Shown piece after piece: positions 25,054 through 35,033 of a stretch of 64,000 nucleotides of DNA (its first letter is position 1; every line of letters starts with the position of its first letter). The translations under genes and the position numbers were made by a program. The DNA comes from Flavobacteriaceae bacterium (GTDB lineage: Bacteria; Bacteroidota; Bacteroidia; Flavobacteriales; Flavobacteriaceae), in the NCBI GenBank assembly GCA_018657955.1, contig JABHWD010000018.1, forward strand, positions 124,001-188,000, in the 5' to 3' direction. The notes below the pieces were generated by a model. That model was not told the origin of the DNA and ran no database searches. It saw only the letters and a list, made by a program, of their open reading frames with translations.

Positions 25054-26870
25054 TATAGGCGGTTGTTTTTTCTGTTAACGTCTGCCGTAAAACCCAAAGG
25101 GTCTATTACAACCTCTTGAATGGTTTCTTTTGCAACATTAAGCTCAAAAACATAATAAGGCTGAGCCCAAGACCATGAATCAAGCAGGGTGGTGTTTTCG
25201 AGAGGCTTGTTTCCCCTCATCATTGTAAGAGGAATATTAAACAGCAGAGACGACCCGTCTTTTAATACCACAAGAAGGTCTATAGGCATCGGCATTTGCT
25301 TTCCTCTTTTAAGAACAATTTTTGTCTTAGAGCCTTCGCCAATAATTGAGTTTACCTGATAATCAAGCTGCTTTGTTGTTTGAGCCCAGTCCATTAAATA
25401 CCAGTCAAGCTCAAGGCCGGAAACACGCTCCGCGCTCCGAATAAAATCATAAGGCCGAGGGTGCTTAAAGGACCACTCATTAAAATAATGCTTCAACGTT
25501 TTATAAAGATTTTTTTCACCAATAATATAGCCAAGCTGAGACAAGAAAACAGAGCCCTTGCTATAAGACGAGGCCCCATAGCCACGACTAAACTTGTATC
25601 GATCAGCATGTGTTGTAAGAGGCTCTTCCAGCCCAGTTGCGACCCATCCGAAATACGCCTTATAGGCCCCCTTGTTGAGCACCACATTGTTAAGGCCGAG
25701 GGCTTCATTCAGAGCAGCATCGTCTATATAGCTAGTAAAACCTTCGTCCATCCAGGCATGCTTAGACTCGTTTGTTGCCAACAAAAACTGAAACCAGGTG
25801 TGAGCAATTTCGTGAGAAGTTACACCCAAAAGCTTTCGGTAGTCGCTATAGCCAGAGCCTGTAATAAAAGTACACATTGCATACTCCATTCCGCCGTCGC
25901 CAGCCATAATAACAGAGTACTGTTTGTAGGGGTATTTTCCAATATTCTTGCTAAAAAACTCTAAAAATTTAACAGCAAAAGGCTGAAGGTCTTTCCAACT
26001 TTTTAAATACGGAGTTTCGTTTTTATAAAAGAAATGCATGTTGGGCCCATTTTTGATCGGAACAACGTCATGGATGTATTCAGGATCAGCAGCCCAGGTA
26101 AAGTCATGAACATCAGGAGCAATAAAATTCCAAGAAATTTTTTCTCCATGGACTACCTCAGGATCAAGAGGCGCATAACCATGGCCTATTTTTTCAGGAG
26201 CTTGCAAGTACCCAGACGCAGCAACCGTATAGTCTTTGTCAATATTTATGGTAACATCAAAATCACCCCAAACACCATAAAACTCTCTTCCAATATAAGG
26301 GTTGGCATGCCAACCCTGATCGTCATATTCACAAAGCTTAGGATACCACTGAGCCATAGAAAAAGCAACGCCGTCAGAATTGTTTTTGCCAGCACGCCTT
26401 ACAATAGCAGGAACTTTAACAAAAAAAGACATGTCTAAAGTAGTTTTCCCCCCAGGAGGTAAAGGCGCGTTTAGGTCAACTTCAAGAATAGTTTCTTTAG
26501 TTGCGTGCGAGACAACAACGCCGTCTTGAGTTAGCGCAAGAACACGAAGATCGCCCCAATCATTTTTGTCAAGAGACAAAAGGTTTTTTGACATATTTCT
26601 TTTGTCGTTATAAGAATATCGGGAAGCCGCCTCAAGATCAGAGCCCGGCTTAAAAGCATTATAATATAGGTGATAAAAAACCCTCTTGATAGAGTCTGGA
26701 GAGTTGTTGGTATATACTAGTTTTTGTTCGCCCGTGTAGGTAAAGCTTTCAACGTCGACATCAATTTCCATTGTGTAGTCAGCATGCTGTTGCCAATAGC
26801 CTTCTTGCGAAAAAGAGCAGGCAAACACAAAAAGTAGAACAGGCAAAAGGAGTCTCATTTGTTTTTTCAT
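25053..26870 (-). CDS. M1 family metallopeptidase, secreted
   Basis: 605 residues with a signal peptide ending near residue 22. The zinc site is HEIAH at 353-357 with the downstream Glu in WMDEGF, and the exopeptidase signature is present as GGMEYAM. M1 enzymes are aminopeptidases; the periplasm or outside is the expected site. The gene overlaps the upstream MBL gene by 4 bp (ATGA). A second, longer M1 paralogue lies at 35032-37092 and shares the AQWYPxxCxYDD and WMDEGF segments. Confidence 0.9.
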   Translation of the reverse strand: MKKQMRLLLPVLLFVFACSFSQEGYWQQHADYTMEIDVDVESFTYTGEQKLVYTNNSPDSIKRVFYHLYYNAFKPGSDLEAASRYSYNDKRNMSKNLLSLDKNDWGDLRVLALTQDGVVVSHATKETILEVDLNAPLPPGGKTTLDMSFFVKVPAIVRRAGKNNSDGVAFSMAQWYPKLCEYDDQGWHANPYIGREFYGVWGDFDVTINIDKDYTVAASGYLQAPEKIGHGYAPLDPEVVHGEKISWNFIAPDVHDFTWAADPEYIHDVVPIKNGPNMHFFYKNETPYLKSWKDLQPFAVKFLEFFSKNIGKYPYKQYSVIMAGDGGMEYAMCTFITGSGYSDYRKLLGVTSHEIAHTWFQFLLATNESKHAWMDEGFTSYIDDAALNEALGLNNVVLNKGAYKAYFGWVATGLEEPLTTHADRYKFSRGYGASSYSKGSVFLSQLGYIIGEKNLYKTLKHYFNEWSFKHPRPYDFIRSAERVSGLELDWYLMDWAQTTKQLDYQVNSIIGEGSKTKIVLKRGKQMPMPIDLLVVLKDGSSLLFNIPLTMMRGNKPLENTTLLDSWSWAQPYYVFELNVAKETIQEVVIDPLGFTADVNRKNNRL

Positions 26871-27721
26871 AAGATTTCAGATAGTTTTAGTTTTTTATTT
26901 AAACGAACGCCTCGATCAGTATGCGTTAAAGAACCAAGCTCTACAAAAGGGTCGTGCTCAAAAAATAAATACACATTGTTTTTACAAGCATAGCCCAAAA
27001 ACCAATCTTTTTCTTTTAATGTGACCAAAGGCCGAACATCATACCCCATAATATAAGGAACAGGGATATGACCGTGAGTAGGAACCAGATCCGCGGCGAA
27101 CGCAATTTGTACATCCTTATATTTAATTATAGGAATCATTTGTTTTTCTGTGTGACCATCTACAAACAATACATCAAACCCAAGAGGGGTAGAAGAAAAA
27201 GCCACAGCCTCGTCTTTTTCTATATAATTAAGCTGGCCGGACTCTAGAATTGGGCTAATGTTTTCTTTTAAAAAAGAAGCCCCTTCTCTTTTGTTAGGGC
27301 CAGAAGCCCAAGCCCAATGGTTTTCGTTGCTCCAGTATTTCGCGTTTTTAAATGTAGTTTCAAAAGATTTTTCTCCAGTCTTTATAACACTACCGCCACA
27401 GTGGTCAAAATGCAAATGGGTAAGAAAGACGTCTGTAATATCGTCAGGATGAAACCCGTGTTTTTTTAGCGACGAAACAAGCGTGTCCTCGCCCCATTGG
27501 TAGTAATAGCTAAAAAACCTGTCGCTTTGTTTATTGCCCATCCCTGTGTCAACCAAAACAAGCCTGGTGCCGTCTTCAATTAGTAGACATCTGGCGGACA
27601 TTTGAATCATGTTGTTTGAGTTCGCAGGATTTGTTTTTTGCCAAATGGATTTTGGAACAACGCCAAACATTGCGCCGCCATCAAGCATAAAATTTCCAGC
27701 AATAATGGGATATAAGTTCAC
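26867..27721 (-). CDS. MBL-fold metallo-hydrolase
   Basis: 284 residues with the metal-binding motif THLHFDHCGG (His102, His104, Asp106, His107) and later histidines in FVDGHTEKQ and FEHDP. The fold includes lactonases (AiiA-like), glyoxalase II-like and many unknown hydrolases; the arrangement GDT/VDTGMGN then HxHxDH is nearest to quorum-type lactonase/MBL hydrolases, but the substrate is not readable. It is the first gene of a four-gene overlapping run with an M1 peptidase, rnpA and OmpA. Confidence 0.85.
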   Translation of the reverse strand: MNLYPIIAGNFMLDGGAMFGVVPKSIWQKTNPANSNNMIQMSARCLLIEDGTRLVLVDTGMGNKQSDRFFSYYYQWGEDTLVSSLKKHGFHPDDITDVFLTHLHFDHCGGSVIKTGEKSFETTFKNAKYWSNENHWAWASGPNKREGASFLKENISPILESGQLNYIEKDEAVAFSSTPLGFDVLFVDGHTEKQMIPIIKYKDVQIAFAADLVPTHGHIPVPYIMGYDVRPLVTLKEKDWFLGYACKNNVYLFFEHDPFVELGSLTHTDRGVRLNKKLKLSEIL

Positions 27722-27764
27722 GAGAAATTAATATTTAGTATTTTTATAAATATAAAACAATATT

Positions 27765-29957
27765 TTGAAGAAATTAGAAAGAAGTTTGGCTTTGCCTGCA
27801 GTAATTGCAATAAGCATTGGAGGAATGCTGGGAAGTGGAATTTTTGTGCTTCCAGGACTGGCTGCAGCTAAAACAGGACCGTCAGTATGGCTGGCATATC
27901 TAATAGCAGCCATATGTATATTGCCGGCGGCGCTATCAAAATCAGAGCTTGCAACGGCGATGCCAAGCTCAGGAGGAGCCTATGTTTATATAGAACGAGC
28001 TTTTGGCCCTTTATTTGGAACTATTTCAGGAATTGGGCTCTGGCTATCGCTATTATTAAAAAGCTCTTTTGCCTTAATTGGACTAGGAGCATACCTTGCT
28101 GTTTTAATTAATATTGACGACAGCCTAACAAAGCTTGTTGCCTTAGGGTTTTTGTGTTTTATCATGCTTTTAAACGTTTTTGGAATAAAAAAAGTAGGCA
28201 AAGTGCAAATTGTTGTTGTTAGCATAAGCTTGACCTGCCTTATATCAATTTTTTTAGTTGGATTTCCTTTGGTAAACCCAGAATTTTTAACTCCTTTTCT
28301 TTCAAACGGAAACACAGGACTAATTTCAACAGTAGCTTTTGTTTACATCTCTTATGCCGGGGTTACTAAGGTTGCTGCAATTGCCGGAGAGATAAAAAAC
28401 CCGGACAGAAACCTGCCTTTAGCGATGATTCTTTCACTCTTAACTATAGCCGCCGTCTACGTTTTTATTACTTTTGTGTTGGTTGGAAACATTCCCATTA
28501 ATGACCTTACCAGTGATATTCGCCCTGTTTACACCGTTGCAAAAATCATAGGAGGCAAGTATTTTGGATATATTGCCGCAGCTGTTGGGACAATAACCCT
28601 TATGTCTATGGCCAACTCGGGGGTTTTAGCCTCTTCTCGCTTTCCTTTTGCGATGGCTAGAGACCGGCTGCTACCTTCTTTTTTAAAAAGGCTTAATTCT
28701 AAATACGTAACACCCGTTGGCGCTATTGTAATAACCTGTGTAACGATGGCTTTTGTAATTATTTTTTTAGATGTTGTAAAAATAGCCAAGCTCGCAAGCG
28801 CTTTTAAGGTCCTGATGTTTATTTCAGTTAATTTATGTGTCATTATTTTAAGGGAAACCTCAGCACAATGGTACAGGCCTTCTTACAAGTCACCCCTATA
28901 CCCTTTCCTTCAAATTTTTGGCATCCTTAGTGGGCTTATTCTTCTTGTTTTTCTTGGATGGATGCCGTTTTTGGCAATTCTGGCGATTTCTGCCCTAGGC
29001 ACTTTTCTTTATTTTTTAATTGGGAAAGACGTTATGAGAACAGGAGTTTTAAGAAACTATGGACATAGGCCGGCCCTATATTTGTTTAACAAAAAAAACA
29101 AAGACCAAGCAATAGATCAACCACAAGAAGAAAAATCTTCCTCAAATCTTGATCCTAAAATTGCATCAGACGCTGGGGCGATAGTTCCGCTGCTAGGGAA
29201 TGAAAATTCTCCGGAGACTCTAGTTGACATTGCCGCAGCAATTAACAGCAAGAAAAAAATACAAGCGCTAAAAATCACGGAAATACCAAACCAAACAGAT
29301 CTTGACGCCGTCTTAGAAGACTCTTCGGAGGCGGTTTCTTTAAAAAGAAGGCTTTCAAGCCTGTCAAAATCAAAAGGAATAACAGTTGCTTTTGAGTCTG
29401 TTGTAACGCACGAGCTGTCTAACACAATCAATGAGCTAAGCTCTCAAAGTAGCTGTGAGTGGTTGGTTATGGGGTGGGACGGAAGATCACATAGCGGAAT
29501 ATTGGTTAGCAACCCTATAGGATGGCTGCTTGCTAATATCAACTCAAACCTTGCGCTATTTAAAGACAACGGCGTAAGGCATGTAGGAAAAGTGCTCCTT
29601 GCTTTAAGGCCGGGAAGAAAGGACAGAAACTTTATTGAGATTGCTCAGAGAGTTTGCTCGTTTTATGGAGCATCGCTAACGCTTTTGCACGTTGTTCCAG
29701 AAAAAACAACAAATAAAAACATTTTTGCAATGGAAGAAAAATCTTCTTCTAAACTGGAACAATCCAAAGCAGAAGTAGTAATTGTAAAAAGTGACGATCC
29801 GGTAGAAACAATTTCAGAAATCTCTGCAGGCTATGACCTATTGATACTAGGAGCGCCAGAAAAAGACAATTGGATAAACGTATTGTTTGGAGGAGGAAAA
29901 GACAAGTTTACAGAAAAATCAGCATGCTCTGTGCTCAGGCTTACAGTAAAAGATTAA
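27765..29957 (+). CDS. APC-family amino acid/amine permease fused to a Usp domain
   Basis: 730 residues, start TTG at 27765. Residues 1 to about 420 form the permease: [30 protein letters not shown] opening, about 12 helices and the GGA-type early loop. Residues about 450-730 are soluble and look like one or two universal stress protein (UspA) modules ([10 protein letters not shown] ... [24 protein letters not shown]). Fusions of cation/amino acid transporters with C-terminal Usp domains are known. The substrate is unknown. It ends overlapping lepA by 4 bp, tail to tail. Confidence 0.88.
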   Translation: MKKLERSLALPAVIAISIGGMLGSGIFVLPGLAAAKTGPSVWLAYLIAAICILPAALSKSELATAMPSSGGAYVYIERAFGPLFGTISGIGLWLSLLLKSSFALIGLGAYLAVLINIDDSLTKLVALGFLCFIMLLNVFGIKKVGKVQIVVVSISLTCLISIFLVGFPLVNPEFLTPFLSNGNTGLISTVAFVYISYAGVTKVAAIAGEIKNPDRNLPLAMILSLLTIAAVYVFITFVLVGNIPINDLTSDIRPVYTVAKIIGGKYFGYIAAAVGTITLMSMANSGVLASSRFPFAMARDRLLPSFLKRLNSKYVTPVGAIVITCVTMAFVIIFLDVVKIAKLASAFKVLMFISVNLCVIILRETSAQWYRPSYKSPLYPFLQIFGILSGLILLVFLGWMPFLAILAISALGTFLYFLIGKDVMRTGVLRNYGHRPALYLFNKKNKDQAIDQPQEEKSSSNLDPKIASDAGAIVPLLGNENSPETLVDIAAAINSKKKIQALKITEIPNQTDLDAVLEDSSEAVSLKRRLSSLSKSKGITVAFESVVTHELSNTINELSSQSSCEWLVMGWDGRSHSGILVSNPIGWLLANINSNLALFKDNGVRHVGKVLLALRPGRKDRNFIEIAQRVCSFYGASLTLLHVVPEKTTNKNIFAMEEKSSSKLEQSKAEVVIVKSDDPVETISEISAGYDLLILGAPEKDNWINVLFGGGKDKFTEKSACSVLRLTVKD

Positions 29958-31750
29958 TCGTTAAGCTTTAAAACAGCCATAAAAGCTTCTTGAGGAATTT
30001 CAACACTTCCAACTTGACGCATTCTTTTCTTTCCTTTTTTCTGCTTTTCTAGAAGCTTTCTTTTTCTCGTGATATCGCCGCCATAACACTTTGCAGTAAC
30101 ATCTTTTCTAAGAGCCTTGATGGTTTCTCGTGAAATAATTTTAGTACTTATGGCCGCCTGAATTGGAACATCAAACTGCTGCCTAGGAATAAGCTCCTTG
30201 AGTTTTTCACACATTTTTTTTCCAATAGAATATGCGTTGTCGGCATGGATAAGAGCTGAGAGAGCGTCTACAGGGCGAGAATTAAGAAGGATGTCAACCC
30301 TAACTAGCCTTGAAGGCCTCATCCCAATAGGAGAATAGTCAAAAGAAGCATAGCCTTTAGAAACAGTCTTAAGCCGGTCATAAAAATCAAAAACAATTTC
30401 TGCCAGAGGCATCTCAAAAACAAGCTCAACCCGGGACGTTGTTAGATAGGTCTGGTTTTTTACCAGCCCTCTCTTTTCAATACACAAAGACATAACGTTC
30501 CCCACGAAATCAGCTTTTGTAATAATTGACGCGGTTATGTAGGGCTCTTCAACCCTCTCTAATTTAGAAGGCTCAGGAAGGTCAGAAGGGTTGTTAACAA
30601 GAAGTTTTTTTTCGGGCTCTTTTTTTGTGAAAGCGAAGTATGAAACGTTTGGAACAGTTGTTATAACGGTCATTCCAAACTCTCTTTCTAGTCTTTCCTG
30701 AACAATTTCCATGTGAAGCATTCCCAAAAAACCACAACGAAATCCGAAACCAAGCGCCGCAGAGCTTTCGGGAGTAAAAACAAGCGAAGCATCGTTAAGC
30801 TGAAGTTTTTCCATAGCACTTCTTAGCTCTTCATACTCTTCAGTGTCTACAGGATAAATTCCCGCAAAGACCATTGGCTTTACATCCTCAAACCCCTCAA
30901 TTGCAACGGCCGTAGCATCATGGGCGTCAGCAATTGTGTCTCCAACCTTTACTTCTGTGGCCTCTTTGATTCCCGTAATTAAGTAGCCAACATCGCCAGC
31001 AAAAATTTCTGGTTTTTGGGTTTGCTTTAAATTAAGGGTTCCTACTTCATCGGCAATATATGTTTTGTTTGTTGCGACAAACTTGATTTTTTGATGGTTT
31101 TTTATAGAGCCATTAATAATTCTAAAATACGTCTCAATCCCCCTAAAAGGGTTGTAAACTGAATCAAAAACCAAAGCCCGAAGAGGCTTGTTTTTGTCCC
31201 CAGAAGGGGAGGGAATTCTTTTAACAATTGCTTCTAATATTTTTTCAACGCCTTCTCCAGTTTTTGCACTGACAGGAATTACTTCATTTGCCTGACAGCC
31301 CAATAAATCAACAATATCCTCTGTAACTTCTTGAGGGCTTGCGCTAGGCAAATCAATTTTGTTTAAAACCGGAATGATCTGTAAATCATTTTCAAGAGCC
31401 AAATAAAGATTTGAAATAGTTTGAGCCTGAATGTTTTGTGCGGCATCAACAACCAACAGGGCGCCTTCGCAAGCAGCAATTGATCTAGAGACCTCATAAG
31501 AAAAATCAACATGACCAGGAGTGTCAATAAGGTTGAGAACAAAATCACTTTCGTTATAAGAAAACGTCATTTGGACCGCATGAGATTTAATGGTAATACC
31601 CCTTTCTCTTTCAAGATCCATGTTGTCAAGAAGCTGGTCTTTTTTTTCACGCTCGGAAACAGAACCAGTATGCTCCAAAAGCCTGTCAGCCAATGTGCTC
31701 TTTCCATGATCTATGTGTGCAATAATGCAAAAATTTCGAATAGCCTTCAT
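29954..31750 (-). CDS. lepA: Elongation factor 4 (LepA)
   Basis: 598 residues. G1 loop [10 protein letters not shown] (11-20), DTPGHVDF, and NKIDLP motifs of a translational GTPase, and the LepA-specific C-terminal domain rich in basic residues ([15 protein letters not shown]). It acts on ribosomes, with back-translocation or biogenesis roles proposed. Its coding strand has fewer A than T, unlike minus-strand genes before 22.6 kb, which is one of the signs of the strand-bias switch. Confidence 0.97.
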   Translation of the reverse strand: MKAIRNFCIIAHIDHGKSTLADRLLEHTGSVSEREKKDQLLDNMDLERERGITIKSHAVQMTFSYNESDFVLNLIDTPGHVDFSYEVSRSIAACEGALLVVDAAQNIQAQTISNLYLALENDLQIIPVLNKIDLPSASPQEVTEDIVDLLGCQANEVIPVSAKTGEGVEKILEAIVKRIPSPSGDKNKPLRALVFDSVYNPFRGIETYFRIINGSIKNHQKIKFVATNKTYIADEVGTLNLKQTQKPEIFAGDVGYLITGIKEATEVKVGDTIADAHDATAVAIEGFEDVKPMVFAGIYPVDTEEYEELRSAMEKLQLNDASLVFTPESSAALGFGFRCGFLGMLHMEIVQERLEREFGMTVITTVPNVSYFAFTKKEPEKKLLVNNPSDLPEPSKLERVEEPYITASIITKADFVGNVMSLCIEKRGLVKNQTYLTTSRVELVFEMPLAEIVFDFYDRLKTVSKGYASFDYSPIGMRPSRLVRVDILLNSRPVDALSALIHADNAYSIGKKMCEKLKELIPRQQFDVPIQAAISTKIISRETIKALRKDVTAKCYGGDITRKRKLLEKQKKGKKRMRQVGSVEIPQEAFMAVLKLND

Positions 31751-31842
31751 CTCAGAAAAATAACAGTGAACAAAAGTAAGTAAAAATAAAGCAACACAGA
31801 CCTAATAATTAAAAGAGATAATGCGATAAAGAACGAGTTTTC

Positions 31843-31850
31843 TATCTTTA
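31843..31850 (+). promoter_or_regulatory. Weak -7-like element before dus
   Basis: TATCTTTA matches TAnnTTTG except for the last base; 26 bp before the dus start codon. The only candidate in the gap between lepA and dus. Confidence 0.35.
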
Positions 31851-31876
31851 CGCCATTCAATAGTAAAAACAAACAA

Positions 31877-32848
31877 GTGGTAAAAATTGCAGACATAGAG
31901 ATTGGAGCTTTTCCGTTGCTTTTAGCCCCTATGGAAGACGTTAGCGACCCGCCTTTTAGAGCTCTCTGCAAAGAGAATGGCGCCGACGTAGTCTACACAG
32001 AGTTTGTTTCAAGTGAGGGGCTTATAAGGGACGCGGCAAAAAGCAAGATTAAACTAGATATTTATGAAAAGGAAAGGCCGGTCGGAATACAAATATTTGG
32101 AGCAAACCTTGACTCGATGCTTAAGGCAGTAGACATAGTAGAAAAAACAAAACCTGACATAATAGACATTAATTTTGGATGTCCTGTCAAGAAGGTTGTC
32201 TCAAAAGGAGCTGGTGCGGGCATCTTAAAAGACCTCGACTTAATGGAAAAACTTACTGAAGCAATTGTTAAAAGAACAAAGCTTCCAGTAACAGTTAAGA
32301 CGCGCTTAGGCTGGGATCAAAACTCTATTAAAATTATTGAGGTTGCAGAACGGTTGCAAGACGTGGGCTGTAAGGCAATAGCAATTCATGGAAGAACTAG
32401 GGCTCAAATGTATAAAGGAGACGCTGACTGGACTTATATTGAAAAAGTCAAAAACAACCCCAGAATGCACATTCCTGTTTTCGCAAATGGAGACATAAAC
32501 ACTCCAGAAAAGGCACAACAAATTAAAAACCTAGGGCTTGACGGAGCAATGATAGGAAGAGCAAGCATAGGAAATCCTTGGTTTTTTAATCAGGTCAAGC
32601 ACTTTCTAAAAACAAAAACCCATCTTCCACCAGCAACCATTTCTGAGCGAGTGGCAATGGCAAAAAGACATTTAGAAATGGCAATAGGCTGGAAGGGAGA
32701 AAGGCTAGGGATTTATGAAACAAGAAGACATTACGCCAACTATTTTAAAGGAATACCAGACTTTAAGCCTTACAGACAAAAACTAGTAACAAGCGACGAG
32801 CCAAAAGATGTTTATGCAACACTTAGCAAGGTTTTAGAAGAGTTTTAA
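31877..32848 (+). CDS. dusB: tRNA-dihydrouridine synthase, DusB-like
   Basis: 323 residues, GTG start at 31877. The FMN barrel motif APMEDVSDPPFR lies at 17-28 and the catalytic cysteine is Cys102 in INFGCPVKK. Dus enzymes reduce uridine to dihydrouridine in the tRNA D loop. The gene is divergent from lepA and convergent with the permease gene, 2 bp apart. Which tRNA position is reduced cannot be told, so the DusB letter is by general similarity. Confidence 0.92.
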   Translation: MVKIADIEIGAFPLLLAPMEDVSDPPFRALCKENGADVVYTEFVSSEGLIRDAAKSKIKLDIYEKERPVGIQIFGANLDSMLKAVDIVEKTKPDIIDINFGCPVKKVVSKGAGAGILKDLDLMEKLTEAIVKRTKLPVTVKTRLGWDQNSIKIIEVAERLQDVGCKAIAIHGRTRAQMYKGDADWTYIEKVKNNPRMHIPVFANGDINTPEKAQQIKNLGLDGAMIGRASIGNPWFFNQVKHFLKTKTHLPPATISERVAMAKRHLEMAIGWKGERLGIYETRRHYANYFKGIPDFKPYRQKLVTSDEPKDVYATLSKVLEEF

Positions 32849-32850
32849 TG

Positions 32851-34047
32851 TCATTTTTTAAGAGCTTTTAACGCCTGTGAAGAAGCAATTTTTGAAGCTA
32901 AACTGCCCAAAACAACAACAGTAAAAAACACAACAACAAAAGTCATTGCAGACACAGACACAGGATATGCAAGCGAGGGGGTTATCATGAACAAGGAAAA
33001 GTTTTGTTGGAGCAAGACCAAACAAAAACCAACAAAAACACCAGAAAATGATCCAGCAACAGAGATTAAGATGCCTTGATAGAAAAATACTCGACTAATT
33101 TCTTTTTTTACAAGCCCAAAACTAAGGAGAACTTGAAGGTCACTTCGCTTTTCTAAAATCATCATAATTAATGCACCGACTACATTAAAAAGAGCAATAA
33201 TTACAACAAGCGTAAAGATTAAATATACTGCAGCCTGCTCAGTGTTTAACATTTTGTAAAGAGTGTCGTTTTGTGCAAGGCGGGTTTTAACAACAAAGGA
33301 ATCTCCCAGAACATCTTTGATTTCTTCTATAGCCAATGCCTCATTTACAGAACTGTGCAGATAAAAATTAACAGAGCTTACCTGAGAGCTATCATATCCT
33401 AGCAGTTCTTGCGCAGTACTCAAAGAAGTATAAACAACACTATTGTTTGTTTCCTCATTAATTTCAAAAATCCCTAAGGTTAGAAATACAGAACTTGCAA
33501 AGGCGTCTTCAACAGAAAGCACTTGTCCAGAACCAGGCTTAGGAGCATAAACCACGGGTGCGTTTATATTATCTAGCGTTTCTAGGCCTAGATTATTTGC
33601 AATCCCCCATCCTGCAACAAGCTCTTTCTCCCCTTGATTAACCCAATTTCCTTCAACTAAAATAGAATCAACAACCCTTAAAGGAAAAAACTCATCAACA
33701 CCTTTGAGTTGAACAATTTGACTGTTTTTGTTAGCACTAACCAAAACCCTTTCTTCAACAGCCCTAGAAACGCTAGAAAAGGAAGACAGATCAGACAAAC
33801 TCTTATAGTCTTTTTCATCAAGAAGGAAGGTTTTCCCGCTATTTGCAGAAGCCTTTAAGTCTGGAGAGGTGTACGAAATAAACCCAAGACTAAAATCTTT
33901 TAGCCCACTAAAACCAGAAAGCACAACAAAAAGAGAGGCAGCGCTTACAAAAACGCCAAAAGCAGCAAGAAATGACATAAAATTAATAGCATTGTTAGAG
34001 CTTTTAGAAACAAGATAACGACGAGCTATATAAAAAGGAGTGTTCAC
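32851..34047 (-). CDS. ABC transporter permease, LolC/E-FtsX family
   Basis: 398 residues with one membrane helix near the N-terminus (about 25-45), a large soluble MacB-like domain, and three C-terminal helices with EKRSDLQVLLSFGLVKKEI, a typical FtsX-family loop. LolC/E releases lipoproteins from the inner membrane for the Lol pathway. No ATPase is adjacent. It overlaps rbfA by 4 bp, an arrangement frequent in flavobacteria. Confidence 0.85.
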   Translation of the reverse strand: MNTPFYIARRYLVSKSSNNAINFMSFLAAFGVFVSAASLFVVLSGFSGLKDFSLGFISYTSPDLKASANSGKTFLLDEKDYKSLSDLSSFSSVSRAVEERVLVSANKNSQIVQLKGVDEFFPLRVVDSILVEGNWVNQGEKELVAGWGIANNLGLETLDNINAPVVYAPKPGSGQVLSVEDAFASSVFLTLGIFEINEETNNSVVYTSLSTAQELLGYDSSQVSSVNFYLHSSVNEALAIEEIKDVLGDSFVVKTRLAQNDTLYKMLNTEQAAVYLIFTLVVIIALFNVVGALIMMILEKRSDLQVLLSFGLVKKEISRVFFYQGILISVAGSFSGVFVGFCLVLLQQNFSLFMITPSLAYPVSVSAMTFVVVFFTVVVLGSLASKIASSQALKALKK

Positions 34048-34415
34048 TGAGATTGTTTTTTTATAGGATTATCTAAGCTTTTTAAAGAATTTTCAATTTG
34101 ATCAATATAATCTAAAGAATCATCTATGTAAAAAACAAACCCAGGAACTCTTCTTAGCTGGTTTTTTGCTTTTTGAGAAACGCGATGTTTTATGCTTGGA
34201 GCAGCAGCAGAGACCTCTTTTAATATTTGTTGTGACATGGCCGAAGGAAATACGCTTAAAAAAACTTTAGCAGAAGAAAAATCAACAGAAACACTAACCT
34301 TTGTAACAGAGACAAGAATTCCTTTGGCTCCCTGTTCTTTCATTTTTTCTTGTATAATTTCAACGAGATCTTTTTGTAGAATTTTAGAAATCTTTTTTTG
34401 GCGAGTATTTTCCAT
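34044..34415 (-). CDS. rbfA: Ribosome-binding factor A
   Basis: 123 residues, with the KH-type fold pattern of RbfA: start RQKKISKILQKDL, then VSVTKVSVSVDFSSAKVFLSV and LRRVPGFVFYIDDSLDY near the end. RbfA helps the final steps of 30S subunit maturation. It shares its message with the LolE-like permease. Confidence 0.93.
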   Translation of the reverse strand: MENTRQKKISKILQKDLVEIIQEKMKEQGAKGILVSVTKVSVSVDFSSAKVFLSVFPSAMSQQILKEVSAAAPSIKHRVSQKAKNQLRRVPGFVFYIDDSLDYIDQIENSLKSLDNPIKKQSQ

Positions 34416-34467
34416 TTAGTAAAAATAGGATATTTGAAAGTTTAAATAAAAGAAAAAATTTTTAAAC

Positions 34468-34475
34468 TAACTTTG
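34468..34475 (+). promoter_or_regulatory. Bacteroidetes -7 promoter element for mce
   Basis: TAACTTTG, exact TAnnTTTG, 4 bp before the GTG start of the epimerase gene at 34480. Points to a leaderless message. Confidence 0.55.
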
Positions 34476-34479
34476 CCTT

Positions 34480-34884
34480 GTGATAAAGAAAATAGAACAC
34501 GTTGGAATAGCGGTAAAAGACATAAATAAATCAAACCTCCTTTTTGAAAAACTTTTAGGAGAGGGAAGCTATAAAACAGAAATAGTTGACGCAGAAGGAG
34601 TAACAACGTCTTTTTTTAAACTTGGAAGCCAAAAGATTGAACTGCTAGAAGCAACATCTAAAAACAGCCCTATATCAAGGTTTATTAACAAAAGAAACGA
34701 AGGCATGCATCATCTTGCCTTGCATGTTGATGATATTGAAGCAGAAATAAAAAGGCTTGAGGACGAAGGGTTTTCTTTTGTTTCAAAAAAGCCAACAAAT
34801 GGAGCAGACAACAAAATAATGGTTTTTTTGCATCCAAAAAGCACTAACGGGGTTCTTGTAGAGCTTTGTCAAGACATAAAATAA
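34480..34884 (+). CDS. mce: Methylmalonyl-CoA epimerase
   Basis: 134 residues, GTG start. A VOC-fold protein with the metal ligands of the family visible: His7 (IEHVGIAV), a Gln or Glu in SQKIELLEA (about 51-54), His78 (GMHHLALHV) and Glu128 (VELCQ). It interconverts (R)- and (S)-methylmalonyl-CoA in propionate or branched-chain catabolism. The mutase subunits are not in the window. Confidence 0.93.
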   Translation: MIKKIEHVGIAVKDINKSNLLFEKLLGEGSYKTEIVDAEGVTTSFFKLGSQKIELLEATSKNSPISRFINKRNEGMHHLALHVDDIEAEIKRLEDEGFSFVSKKPTNGADNKIMVFLHPKSTNGVLVELCQDIK

Positions 34885-34886
34885 CC

Positions 34887-34917
34887 TTTGACATTATAAA
34901 AACATTCATTAATATTG
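34887..34917 (+). promoter_or_regulatory. Promoter for the CAU tRNA (TTTG ... TAATATTG)
   Basis: TTTG at 34887-34890, a 19-bp spacer, then TAATATTG at 34910-34917, one base off TAnnTTTG. This is the full two-part Bacteroidetes promoter layout, 10 bp before the tRNA. Confidence 0.6.
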
Positions 34918-34927
34918 CAAACTATTT

Positions 34928-35001
34928 GGTCCTATAGCTCAGTTGGTTAGAGTAGATGACTCATAATCATTTGGTCCCTGGTTCGAGCCCAGGTGGGACC
35001 A
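34928..35001 (+). tRNA. tRNA with CAU anticodon (elongator Met or Ile2)
   Basis: A 74-base cloverleaf: acceptor GGTCCTA/TGGGACC (one G-U), D arm with loop AGTTGGTTA, anticodon stem GATGA/TCATT with loop CTCATAA (anticodon CAT), T stem CCTGG/CCAGG with loop TTCGAGC, discriminator A. The first pair is G-C and the anticodon stem lacks three G-C pairs, so it is not an initiator tRNA. Elongator Met and lysidine-type Ile2 cannot be told apart by eye. The D stem closes with a G-U pair (GCTC/GAGT), which is uncommon. CCA is not encoded. Confidence 0.93.
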
Positions 35002-35004
35002 CGG

Positions 35005-35033
35005 AAAAACCCCTATTTATTAGGGGTTTTTTT
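35005..35033. terminator. Bidirectional rho-independent terminator
   Basis: Stem AAAAACCCCTA (35005-35015) pairs perfectly with TAGGGGTTTTT (35021-35031) around a 5-base loop, with a T run on the plus strand and an A run on the other. It ends the tRNA transcript and can also end the M1 gene arriving from the right. Confidence 0.88.

Noticed and set aside
25461-25964. Long plus-strand open frame (167 codons) opposite the M1 peptidase gene
   Set aside because: It lies wholly antisense to a gene with a complete zinc site, has no recognisable domain, and the region has no break in the M1 frame. Other long antisense frames, such as 6140-6637, were rejected for the same reason.
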